Origin: an uncultured Actinomycetes bacterium
GTDB lineage: Bacteria; Actinomycetota; Thermoleophilia; Solirubrobacterales; Thermoleophilaceae
Assembly (NCBI GenBank): GCA_946481495.1
Contig: CAMLNW010000152.1
Location: 1-6,808 of the forward strand
Length of the DNA: 6,808 nt
Reading direction: 5' to 3'
The notes beneath the pieces are model-generated. The model searched no databases. It was given only the letters and a program-made list of their open reading frames with translations, and was not told where the DNA came from. This document shows, one piece after another, positions 1-6,041 of the stretch (its first letter is position 1; every line of letters begins with the position of its first letter). The translations under genes and the position numbers were made by a program.

Positions 1-740
1 CGAACAACGCCCAGGAGATCTGCGGCTTCGAGGCCGGTCTGCGTGCCGACTGTCCCGCGAAGTCCCAGATCGGTACGGCATCCGCGGTCTCGCCCGCGCT
101 CGACAAGCCGCTAACGGGGCCGGTCTACTTCGTCCAGGGAATCCGGTTCGATCCGACGACCGGCAACCGGATCAGGACGTTGCCGAGCCTGCTCGTCAAA
201 CTCAACGGCGAGCTACGGGTCAACGTGCGCGGGACGACAGCGGTCGAGAACAAGCGGCTCGTCAGCACCTTCGAGCGTGTGCCCGACGCACCCGTCACTC
301 GCTTCGATCTCAAGCTGAAAGGTGGCAAGGGCGGAGTGCTCGCGGTGGCCGCGCGCAAGGGCCTCTGCGGGCGACGCGGACGCGAGATCGCCCAGGCAAC
401 GTTCACCGGTCAAAACGGCAAGCAGGCCGCCTTCCCGGTGACGATGCCGAAGCCCTGCAAACGGCCGGGGTTGAAGATCAAGCGCGTCAGGTTGAGTGAC
501 GACCGCCTGGTCGTCCGCGGAAAGCTTGCCAAGGCTGCTCGCCTGCGGCCGCGCGCGGTTCTGCGTTGCGGCAAGGCACGGGTGAAGTCACGCGCACGAC
601 GCGTCTCTCCAACGCGCTGGCGGGTGTCGCTGAAGCTCACACGCTGCACCGGTGCAAAGCGGGCAAAGTTGCGCGTGACCTACCCAGGCGGCGGCGTGTT
701 CGCCACTGCTACGCGCAAGCGCTCCGTACGGCTTGGCTAG
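1..740 (+). CDS. Secreted cysteine-module protein, 3' end only (upstream paralogue of the 817-3921 gene)
   Basis: The frame is open from the left edge (first full codon at base 3) to TAG at 738-740, so the true start lies outside the window; 245 residues are visible. The first ~150 form one module of the family seen in the next gene: ICGFEAG with C-x9-C-P-x4-I-G (Cys codons at 21 and 51), the GPVYFVQGIRFDPTTGN stretch, then a second pair C-x29-C (codons at 366 and 456). By hand count about 75 of 113 residues are identical, without gaps, to the last module of the downstream protein. The final ~85 residues are a separate, very basic, probably beta-rich domain with its own C-x25-C pair and a YPGGGVF motif like Ig-like repeats of actinobacterial surface proteins; the downstream paralogue lacks it. 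Known: the family recurs as hypothetical proteins in Thermoleophilia (from memory). Inferred: secreted, like its paralogue. Function unknown. Confidence 0.85.
   Translation, partial: NNAQEICGFEAGLRADCPAKSQIGTASAVSPALDKPLTGPVYFVQGIRFDPTTGNRIRTLPSLLVKLNGELRVNVRGTTAVENKRLVSTFERVPDAPVTRFDLKLKGGKGGVLAVAARKGLCGRRGREIAQATFTGQNGKQAAFPVTMPKPCKRPGLKIKRVRLSDDRLVVRGKLAKAARLRPRAVLRCGKARVKSRARRVSPTRWRVSLKLTRCTGAKRAKLRVTYPGGGVFATATRKRSVRLG
6..344 (+). repeat. Paralogous repeat block, copy 1 (partner 3400-3738)
   Basis: This block aligns without gaps to 3400-3738 at a constant offset of 3394 bases. It includes exact matches of 25 bp (171-195 with 3565-3589), 17 bp (21-37 with 3415-3431) and 12 bp (41-52 with 3435-3446). 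About 66% of encoded residues are identical by hand count. It reflects tandem duplication of a whole gene or of its last module. Confidence 0.85.
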
Positions 741-742
741 CC

Positions 743-784
743 GGCCAAGGTGTGAGAACTCCCGCCCCGGGGGATCACCTGGCC
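743..784. other. Imperfect inverted repeat (hairpin) between the two paralogues
   Basis: GGCCAAGGTG (743-752) can pair with CACCTGGCC (776-784), giving 9 bp with one bulged A and a 23-nt loop that itself contains the palindromic CCCCGGGG. It lies in the 76-nt gap between the TAG at 740 and the ATG at 817. No T-run follows, so it is not a classical intrinsic terminator. It could attenuate read-through, protect a 3' end, or be chance in GC-rich DNA. Confidence 0.35.
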
Positions 785-804
785 AGGCGAGGAATGCAGT
801 CGAC

Positions 805-810
805 GGGAGG
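805..810 (+). promoter_or_regulatory. Shine-Dalgarno site fixing the start at 817
   Basis: GGGAGG sits 6 nt before ATG 817. A longer open frame begins at TTG 733, but that start overlaps the end of the upstream gene, has no comparable site, and would put 28 polar residues before the signal peptide. ATG 817 is therefore preferred. Confidence 0.8.
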
Positions 811-816
811 AGCCCG

Positions 817-3800
817 ATGCGGTCCAAGGCTGGCGTCACGACGCTGATGGCAATTGCATTTCTGGCTCTCGTGCCGGCAGCACAGGCACAGCAGTTCGGC
901 ATCGAGGACTTCACCGGAATGGTGTTCGCGAACGACGCTCGCGATGCCAACGGCGACTGGATCGTCAACGACACCGACGCCTACACCAACACCGGTACCC
1001 CGGGCGGTCGCATCACCGACGCCTATCCCGACCCGAGCACGGGAGGCATTGGCATCTACGAGCTCGCCGGAGGGCACCCGTTCATCGGCGTGACGGACTT
1101 CCAGTTCAACCGCACCGGCGGAGCCACCGGTCCGCCGGCGGGCGGCAATGTCGACAACCTGCGCGTCGACATCCCACGTGGCCTGATGCCGAACCCGCGC
1201 CAGTTCGATCGTTGCACCGACGCCCAGCTCAACGCCCACAGCTGTCCCGTCTCGACGCAGATCGGCACCGAGGAGCTGAAGCTCTACATCGGCGCCCTGG
1301 CGCCGCTGACCGGCGACATCACGCTGCGGATCCCGCTCTACAACATGACCCCGCTCTCCAATCCCGAGGTCGGGCCGCAGGAGGACGTCGTCGCGCGTTT
1401 CGCCTTCGACCCAGCTGAGGCCGGCGAGGCGCTCGCCAACGTCGCGCCGCTGTCGGCGCTGGCGGCGGCGCTGCTAAACCTCCACCCGGTGCACATCGTC
1501 GGCGGGGTCCGCGACGAGCCGAGCGACTTCGGTCCGTTCGACTACGGCCTCTACTTCACGATCGAGCACCTGCCGGCCTACGCCGGCACGGCGACCTCAC
1601 CGGGTGTGCTGCGTACCAACCTCACCTTCTGGGGGGCGCCCGGAGATCCCGCCCACAATCCACAGGTGCCAGGCCAGCCCGGCCGCGGCGCAAGCTGCGT
1701 GGCGCTGTCGCTGCCCGTCCTCGGCAGCACCGAGTTCTGCACGCCGCTTCCGACTCCCGGCGCGGTGCCCGACCCTGCGCTCCCGTTCCTCTCGAATCCG
1801 ACCGAGTGCACCAACCAGCCACTCGTCGGCAAGCTGACCGTGTTCTCGCAGCCTCAGCCCGGCGGCGCGATCCTGACCGACGCGCGCACCGACCAGACGC
1901 CGACGATTGTCGATCGTGACAACAGCGCGCTGCTCAACGGCGCCCAGGAGTGCCAGCAGCTCACACTGGCGCCGGGGATCAACGTCACGCCGGACGTTGA
2001 CCAGCCCGACACGCCGACCGGTCCCGAGGTGAAGCTGACGATGGCCAGCGAGGGGCTTGCCGACAAGAGCAAGTTCGCCGAGTCGCACGCGAAGGACATA
2101 TCCGTGACGCTGCCGCCCGGGATGACGATCAACCCCTCGGTCGCCAACGGACTCGAGGCGTGCACCGACGCGCAACTCGCCGCCAATGTCGGCCAGCCCG
2201 GTGGCGAGGCCTGTCCGGCCGCGTCGCGGATCGGCGACGTCAGCGTCGTATCGCCGCTGTTGCCGCCGGCCGCGAGCGATCCACCCAACTCGATCCCGGA
2301 GCTGACCGGATCGGCCTACATCGGTCAGCCACTCGACAACGACCAGTACCGACTGTTCGTGACGATCGAGGGCCGCAAGGTCTCGATCCGGCTCAAGGGC
2401 TCGGTCCAGCCAGATTCGAGCACCGGTCAGCTGACCGCGATCTTCAAGGACAACCCCCAACTGCCGTTCGAGGACCTGACGGTCGACTTCCGTGACGGTC
2501 CGCGGGCGCCGCTGGCGATGCCGCTCGAGTGTGGTCTGCAGCCGGCAAGCACCACTGTCGCGCCGTGGTCCGGGACGGCGCCGGTGACGGCCACCAGCTC
2601 GCCCGCTGCGACGCCGGCCTGCCCGGTTCCGCTATTCCAGCCCTCGTTCGCAGCCGCGACCGCAGCGTCGGCGAGCGGCGCCTTCACACCGTTCACCGCG
2701 CAGATCGGGCGCGATGACGGCAACCAGTTCCTGTCGGGCGTTCGCGTTGACACGCCCCCGGGCCTCGCCGCGAAGATCAAGGGCGTCGAGCAGTGCACCG
2801 ACGCGGCAGCGAACGCCGGCGCTTGTCCCGCCGCGAGCCGGATCGGCACCGTCACGACGCTTGCCGGCGCAGGCAGCGAGCCCTACAGGCTCAGCGGCCC
2901 TGTCTACTTCACTGGCCGCTACAAGGGCGCGTCGTTCGGGATGGTTGCGGTGATCCGGGCGATCGCCGGCCCCTACGACCTCGGCACGGTGGTCGTCCGC
3001 CAGGCGCTGTTCGTCGATCCCGAGGACGCCAGCCTGACCGCGGTTAGCGATCCCCTGCCGAGGATTCTCGAGGGCGTTCCGATTCGCCTGCGCAACGCTC
3101 AGGTGACGCTTGACAGACCGGGCTTTGCCTACAACCCGACGGCGTGTGGCGGCAAGAGCGTTGGCGCGCGGATGCACTCGTTCGGCGGGACCGCCGCCGA
3201 CCGGGCTGCCGGCCTCCAGTTCGACAACTGCGCGCGGCTCGGCTTCAGCCCCCGGATGCGGATGCAGCTGACCGGCGTGCGTCAGCTCAAGCAGGGCAAG
3301 CACCCGGGCCTGAAGGCACGGGTCAGTCAGCCCAGCAGCCAGGCGAACATCGCTAGCGCGGTCGTCAAGCTGCCGAAGAGCTTGGCGCTCGACCCGCGCA
3401 ACTCCCAGGTGGTGTGCGGCTTCGAGGCCGGCAAGCGTGCCGACTGCCCGCGCCGGACGCGAATCGGCTGGGCGACTGCCACCTCGCCGGTGCTCAACCG
3501 CAAGCTCGCCGGGCCTGTCTACCTGGTTCAGGGGATCCGGATCGATCCGACGACGGGCAATACGATCAGGACGTTGCCGAGCCTGCTCGCCAAGCTCAAC
3601 GGCGAGATCCGCATCAACGTGCGCGGTGTGACCAGCGTCGAGAGCGGCAAGCTCGTAACCACCTTCCCGAGCGTTCCCGACGCTCCGGTGACCCAGTTCA
3701 ACATGAACATCCGCGGCGGCAAGCGCGGCATCCTCGCCGCGACCGGCCGGCCCAGGATCTGTAGCCGGCGTCAGGTGGCGGTCAACGGCCTGACCGGACA

Positions 3801-3921
3801 CAACAGCAAGCGGGCCGCCCAGAAACGGGTGCGGATGGCCACGCCGTGCAAGAAGTTGAAGCGGCTGCAGGCGCAGGCGAAGAAGCGCAAGGCAGCGCAG
3901 CGCAAGCGCGCTGCCGGCTAG
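817..3921 (+). CDS. Large secreted protein with four cysteine-paired modules and a basic tail
   Basis: The product has 1034 residues. Residues 1-24 are a signal peptide (MRSK, hydrophobic core, AQA cleavage site before QQFG). Four modules follow. Module 1 (~87-379) has C133-x9-C143, C331-x47-C379 and an extra pair C294/C308; its GPFDYGLYF and LTFWGAPGDPAHN stretches are typical of this family. Module 2 (~400-602) has C449-x16-C466 and C572-x29-C602. Module 3 (~605-805) has C660-x9-C670, C777-x27-C805 and the stretch AGPYDLGTVVVRQ. Module 4 (~812-1011) has C867-x9-C877 and C982-x28-C1011. The second Cys of each first pair is followed by P-x4-I-G. All 18 cysteines are accounted for. The end (~1012-1034) is Lys/Arg-rich with no LPXTG motif or membrane anchor. 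Known: a recurrent uncharacterised actinobacterial family (from memory). Inferred: exported, disulfide-stabilised, perhaps held at the surface by charge. No enzymatic motif recognised. Its stop overlaps that of the convergent NYN gene. Confidence 0.9.
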   Translation: MRSKAGVTTLMAIAFLALVPAAQAQQFGIEDFTGMVFANDARDANGDWIVNDTDAYTNTGTPGGRITDAYPDPSTGGIGIYELAGGHPFIGVTDFQFNRTGGATGPPAGGNVDNLRVDIPRGLMPNPRQFDRCTDAQLNAHSCPVSTQIGTEELKLYIGALAPLTGDITLRIPLYNMTPLSNPEVGPQEDVVARFAFDPAEAGEALANVAPLSALAAALLNLHPVHIVGGVRDEPSDFGPFDYGLYFTIEHLPAYAGTATSPGVLRTNLTFWGAPGDPAHNPQVPGQPGRGASCVALSLPVLGSTEFCTPLPTPGAVPDPALPFLSNPTECTNQPLVGKLTVFSQPQPGGAILTDARTDQTPTIVDRDNSALLNGAQECQQLTLAPGINVTPDVDQPDTPTGPEVKLTMASEGLADKSKFAESHAKDISVTLPPGMTINPSVANGLEACTDAQLAANVGQPGGEACPAASRIGDVSVVSPLLPPAASDPPNSIPELTGSAYIGQPLDNDQYRLFVTIEGRKVSIRLKGSVQPDSSTGQLTAIFKDNPQLPFEDLTVDFRDGPRAPLAMPLECGLQPASTTVAPWSGTAPVTATSSPAATPACPVPLFQPSFAAATAASASGAFTPFTAQIGRDDGNQFLSGVRVDTPPGLAAKIKGVEQCTDAAANAGACPAASRIGTVTTLAGAGSEPYRLSGPVYFTGRYKGASFGMVAVIRAIAGPYDLGTVVVRQALFVDPEDASLTAVSDPLPRILEGVPIRLRNAQVTLDRPGFAYNPTACGGKSVGARMHSFGGTAADRAAGLQFDNCARLGFSPRMRMQLTGVRQLKQGKHPGLKARVSQPSSQANIASAVVKLPKSLALDPRNSQVVCGFEAGKRADCPRRTRIGWATATSPVLNRKLAGPVYLVQGIRIDPTTGNTIRTLPSLLAKLNGEIRINVRGVTSVESGKLVTTFPSVPDAPVTQFNMNIRGGKRGILAATGRPRICSRRQVAVNGLTGHNSKRAAQKRVRMATPCKKLKRLQAQAKKRKAAQRKRAAG
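3400..3738 (+). repeat. Paralogous repeat block, copy 2 (partner 6-344)
   Basis: This is the matching copy, inside module 4 of the 1034-residue protein. Module 4 resembles the last module of the upstream gene much more than it resembles modules 1-3 of its own protein: it has CGFEAG after the first Cys, where modules 1-3 have CTDA. Confidence 0.85.
3918..3921. other. Shared CTAG: overlapping stop codons of two convergent genes
   Basis: TAG at 3919-3921 ends the plus-strand gene, and the complement of 3918-3920, also TAG, ends the minus-strand NYN gene. The reading frames overlap by 4 bp, leaving no intergenic DNA and no room for an intergenic terminator. Confidence 0.9.
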
Positions 3922-4289
3922 TCGTCGAGCCGCGTCCTGAAGCCCTCGGACGGCTCGACGATCGCCCCGGCGTCGCGGGCGGCGTCGGCGAGCCAGTGGT
4001 CCGAGGTGACGACGTGGAGCGTCGCGGGGGAGGGATGAGCCTTGACCAGCTCGAGGATCTTGTAGTCGGCGGCGTCGGCCTTCGGCCTCGGCGCGTGCTC
4101 GATCGCGATAACGGTCGACCGCAGTGGCGGCTGCGGAGCTCTTTCGAAGACGACGGTCACGTCGTCGCCGCTCGCGGCCGAGAAGCGCTCGAGCTCGTCG
4201 ACCAGCTTCGCCATCGCGGCGTCGCGGTCCCTCCACCAACCGTCAGGTCTGGTCCCGATGACATTCATGCCATCGATGACGAAGTGCAT
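3918..4289 (-). CDS. NYN-domain protein (YacP-like putative ribonuclease)
   Basis: The product has 123 residues. The N-terminus MHFVIDGMNVIG carries the DGxN motif (D6, N9), followed by RPDGWWRDR, characteristic of a small actinobacterial NYN family of about this length. Strand VTVVFER (45-50), AADYKI (73-78) and VVTSDHWLADAARDAGA (93-109, S96-D97) complete the PIN/NYN-like acidic site. Known: NYN domains are metal-dependent RNases or RNA-binding relatives acting in the cytoplasm. Odd: from memory, relatives have VVFD and A-D-D at the second and third sites, where this copy has E49 and D75-Y76, so activity may be altered. The frame is open far upstream, to 4832, but ATG 4289 starts exactly at the domain and follows the stop of the gene at 4300-5091 by 10 nt, giving an operon. 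A weak TAGG overlapping that stop may be its ribosome site. No signal peptide. Confidence 0.85.
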   Translation of the reverse strand: MHFVIDGMNVIGTRPDGWWRDRDAAMAKLVDELERFSAASGDDVTVVFERAPQPPLRSTVIAIEHAPRPKADAADYKILELVKAHPSPATLHVVTSDHWLADAARDAGAIVEPSEGFRTRLDD

Positions 4290-4299
4290 GGGTGTAAGC

Positions 4300-5091
4300 C
4301 TACGTCTTGGGAGTGAACTGATAGCCGTAGAGGCGCAATCCGGCCTCTGCCGCTGTGACGAGCCCGTCGCCCTCGTGCAGGCCGGGCTCTTCGACCCCCG
4401 TGCCGGCAAGCACCGCGTAGGCGGCGCCGGCGCTGAACGACTGCGGCCGTGCGGTAGCTCCGGACGCCATCGCCTCGAAATAGTCCTCGCCTTCGCTCCA
4501 ATTGCCGTCGAGCACGAGCCGGTCGCGACCCGCGGGCAGCGCGATGTCGGCGGTCTGGGCCTCGAGCAGCACGTCCTCGGCGTCCTCGGACCGAACCGGC
4601 GCCATCGGCTCAGGCAGGTCGAGCGAGCCGTTGATCTCGAGCAGCACCTCTTGGATCGCCCGCTCGCAGTCGAGGTAGTCGCCCTCGCCATAGTGAATCG
4701 AGCGCAGCTTGCCCTCGACGTCGAACAGGTAGCGGCCCGGCCAACCCTTGTTGGCGTACTCGCGCCAGACCTCGAAGCCGGGATCGAGCAGCACCGCGTA
4801 CTCGATGCCCATCTGCTCGACGGCGTGCTCAACGGTCTCGCGGTCGGTCCCGAACGAGTAGCCGGGACAGTGGATGCCGATCACGCGCAGTCCCTTGTCG
4901 CCGTAGCGCGCATGCCATTCGCGCAGGTAGGGGAGGGTGCGGTGCGAGTTGATCCGGGCGAAGTCGAAGAACTCGATCAGCGTCGCCTCGTGGCGAACCA
5001 ACTTGGCCATCCGCAGGAAGGCGACGTTCAGCCACTCCATCTTCGGTGGGAACTCGGGCGCGCGGATGTCGGATCCCTCGGGGGCTCGCAT
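4300..5091 (-). CDS. Thioredoxin-fold protein, DipZ/NHL-redoxin type, lacking the CxxC active site
   Basis: The product has 263 residues. APEFPPKMEWLN (12-22) is the usual lead-in of DipZ-like redoxin domains. The core runs ~37-152: TLIEFFDFARINSHRTLPYL (37-56), GLRVIGIHCPGYSFG (67-81), the cis-Pro site W117-P118, and HYGEGDY (133-139). Relatives read roughly FWTYTCINCxRTLPYL, so the two redox cysteines are replaced by R46 and S49; C75 and C142 lie elsewhere. The C-terminal part (~188-260: LDGNWSEGEDYF, FSAGAAYAVLAGTG, GLRLYGYQF) matches the beta-rich domain that follows the thioredoxin fold in DipZ, though it looks shortened. Inferred: no thiol-disulfide exchange, so a binding or scaffold role or a different chemistry. 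No signal peptide or membrane segment, so probably cytoplasmic unless the start is misplaced. ATG 5091 is the first Met that keeps the lead-in, but it has no clear ribosome site. First gene of an operon with the NYN gene. Confidence 0.82.
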   Translation of the reverse strand: MRAPEGSDIRAPEFPPKMEWLNVAFLRMAKLVRHEATLIEFFDFARINSHRTLPYLREWHARYGDKGLRVIGIHCPGYSFGTDRETVEHAVEQMGIEYAVLLDPGFEVWREYANKGWPGRYLFDVEGKLRSIHYGEGDYLDCERAIQEVLLEINGSLDLPEPMAPVRSEDAEDVLLEAQTADIALPAGRDRLVLDGNWSEGEDYFEAMASGATARPQSFSAGAAYAVLAGTGVEEPGLHEGDGLVTAAEAGLRLYGYQFTPKT

Positions 5092-5123
5092 TGGCGCAGA
5101 AGCATGCCGGACTCGGATTTTTT

Positions 5124-5157
5124 CCGCCGGCCAGCGCCGCCCGCACCCGGCCGGTGG
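5124..5157. other. GC-rich hairpin with adjacent T6 tract in the divergent intergenic region
   Basis: CCGCCGGCC (5124-5132) pairs with GGCCGGTGG (5149-5157): 9 bp including one G-U in plus-strand RNA, with a 16-nt loop. TTTTTT lies just before it at 5118-5123. In minus-strand RNA it would sit in the leader of the thioredoxin-fold gene and be followed by A6. The T-run is on the wrong side for a terminator in either direction. It may be a leader structure or a protein site. Confidence 0.3.
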
Positions 5158-5218
5158 AACATAGGCGTACCCATTAGACGGTGTGTATAAACATCCGGTC
5201 GGCCTCCGAAACCATTCC

Positions 5219-5248
5219 TTGTCAGAAGCGTTGTGTCACTTGTACAGT
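5219..5248 (+). promoter_or_regulatory. Candidate sigma-70-type promoter for the 5296 gene
   Basis: TTGTCA (5219-5224, 5 of 6 to TTGACA) is followed after 18 nt by TACAGT (5243-5248, 4 of 6 to TATAAT). It would start transcription near 5255 and leave a leader of about 40 nt before GTG 5296. It lies in the 204-nt divergent region (5092-5295). I found no convincing matched -35/-10 pair for the opposite, minus-strand operon there. Confidence 0.5.
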
Positions 5249-5285
5249 GAGGTCAAGCAGCCTCGCTGAAATCCCCCGAATCCCC

Positions 5286-5291
5286 AGGAGG
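5286..5291 (+). promoter_or_regulatory. Shine-Dalgarno site for the GTG start at 5296
   Basis: AGGAGG ends 4 nt before GTG 5296, a near-perfect match to the anti-Shine-Dalgarno sequence. It selects this GTG over the in-frame GTG at 5305 and sits directly before a good signal peptide. Confidence 0.85.
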
Positions 5292-5295
5292 ACAA

Positions 5296-6024
5296 GTGCG
5301 CAAAGTGCACCTCATCGGCGTCGTGGTGGGCGCCCTGGCGCTGGTGTTTTCCGCAGTCGCGGTGGCCAGCCCTCAGTTCAAGCAGACCGTCAAGGCCAAG
5401 TACACGACCAAGAAGGCCCAGAAGCCCGCGGGGCTGTCGATCGATCTGAGCGCGACCGATCCGGGCGCCAACCCGCCTGGTGCCCAGCCGGGTGTCAAGA
5501 CGCTGAAGATCACGTTCTCCGGCTCGGCGATCAACTACAAGGCGGCGAAGCTCTGCAAGCTGCCTCAGGACCAGGCGGAGAGTTGCCCCGGCAACACGAA
5601 GATCGGGTCTGGCACGGCGAAGGCCAACCTCGTCGGTACGAACACCGCGACCGGCCAGAAGACCGTTGTGCCGAACTTGGGACAGAAGGTCAGCGCCTAC
5701 ACGGTGAGCGGCGGCCTGTACCTCGTCGTCAAGGGAACGACCCTGCCGACGACCGCGATCCTCAAGGCGACGCTCAGCAAGAAGGGCGCGCTCAACGTCA
5801 ACGTCGAGCGGGACCTCCCGGTCATCCCGGGCGGCAACAAGATCGTCCTGACCGACTTCTCGGTGGACATCAAGAAGGTGACCAAGGGCAAGGGCAAGAA
5901 GCTGAAGTCCTTCATCACCACGCCGAAGTGCGGCAAGTCGAAGAAGTTCACGATCAAGTCGAACTTCAACTACGACGACGGCAGCAAGAAGAACATCACC
6001 ACGACCCAGAAGTGCAGCAAGTAG
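5296..6024 (+). CDS. Small secreted lysine-rich protein, single cysteine-paired module
   Basis: The product has 242 residues. Residues 1-24 form a signal peptide (MRK, hydrophobic core 6-23, likely cleavage after AVA). The mature part carries four cysteines in the same arrangement as each module of the large secreted proteins: C87-x9-C97-P-x4-I103-G104, then C212-x27-C240. Shared landmarks include the segment VNVERDLPVIPGGNKIVLTD before the second pair, which parallels VNVRG..SVPDAPVT in the large proteins. The mature protein has about 36 Lys, all AAG codons, against one Arg. This is odd in a GC-rich genome, where Arg is usually favoured, and odd beside its Arg-rich relatives. It has its own promoter candidate and ribosome site and a strong hairpin after the stop, so it is probably monocistronic and well expressed. 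Inferred: exported, two disulfides, strongly cationic, possibly bound to anionic wall polymer. Function unknown; no catalytic motif recognised. Confidence 0.88.
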   Translation: MRKVHLIGVVVGALALVFSAVAVASPQFKQTVKAKYTTKKAQKPAGLSIDLSATDPGANPPGAQPGVKTLKITFSGSAINYKAAKLCKLPQDQAESCPGNTKIGSGTAKANLVGTNTATGQKTVVPNLGQKVSAYTVSGGLYLVVKGTTLPTTAILKATLSKKGALNVNVERDLPVIPGGNKIVLTDFSVDIKKVTKGKGKKLKSFITTPKCGKSKKFTIKSNFNYDDGSKKNITTTQKCSK

Positions 6025-6041
6025 TTCAGCAAGACCTGCCC

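Noticed and set aside
733..816. TTG 733 as an earlier start of the large secreted protein
   Set aside because: It overlaps the end of the upstream gene and adds polar residues before the signal peptide. ATG 817 has a strong GGGAGG site.
1597..2460. 287-codon open frame on the minus strand
   Set aside because: It is antisense to modules 1-2 of the large secreted protein and has shadow-like composition.
2632..4239. 535-codon open frame on the minus strand
   Set aside because: It lies antisense to the secreted-protein gene and in another frame over the NYN gene. Its Arg/Ala/Gly-rich composition is typical of shadow frames in GC-rich DNA, and it has no recognisable motif.
4258..5190. 310-codon open frame on the plus strand
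   Set aside because: It is antisense to the thioredoxin-fold/NYN operon, which has clear family motifs. No ribosome site or known domain is seen in this frame.
5186..5191. TATAAA as a promoter -10 element
   Set aside because: No acceptable -35 hexamer lies about 17 nt upstream. The TTGTCA/TACAGT pair closer to the gene fits better.
5261..5291. Possible masking of the AGGAGG site by CCTC at 5261-5264
   Set aside because: Only 4 bp with a loop of more than 20 nt, too weak to claim a regulatory fold.
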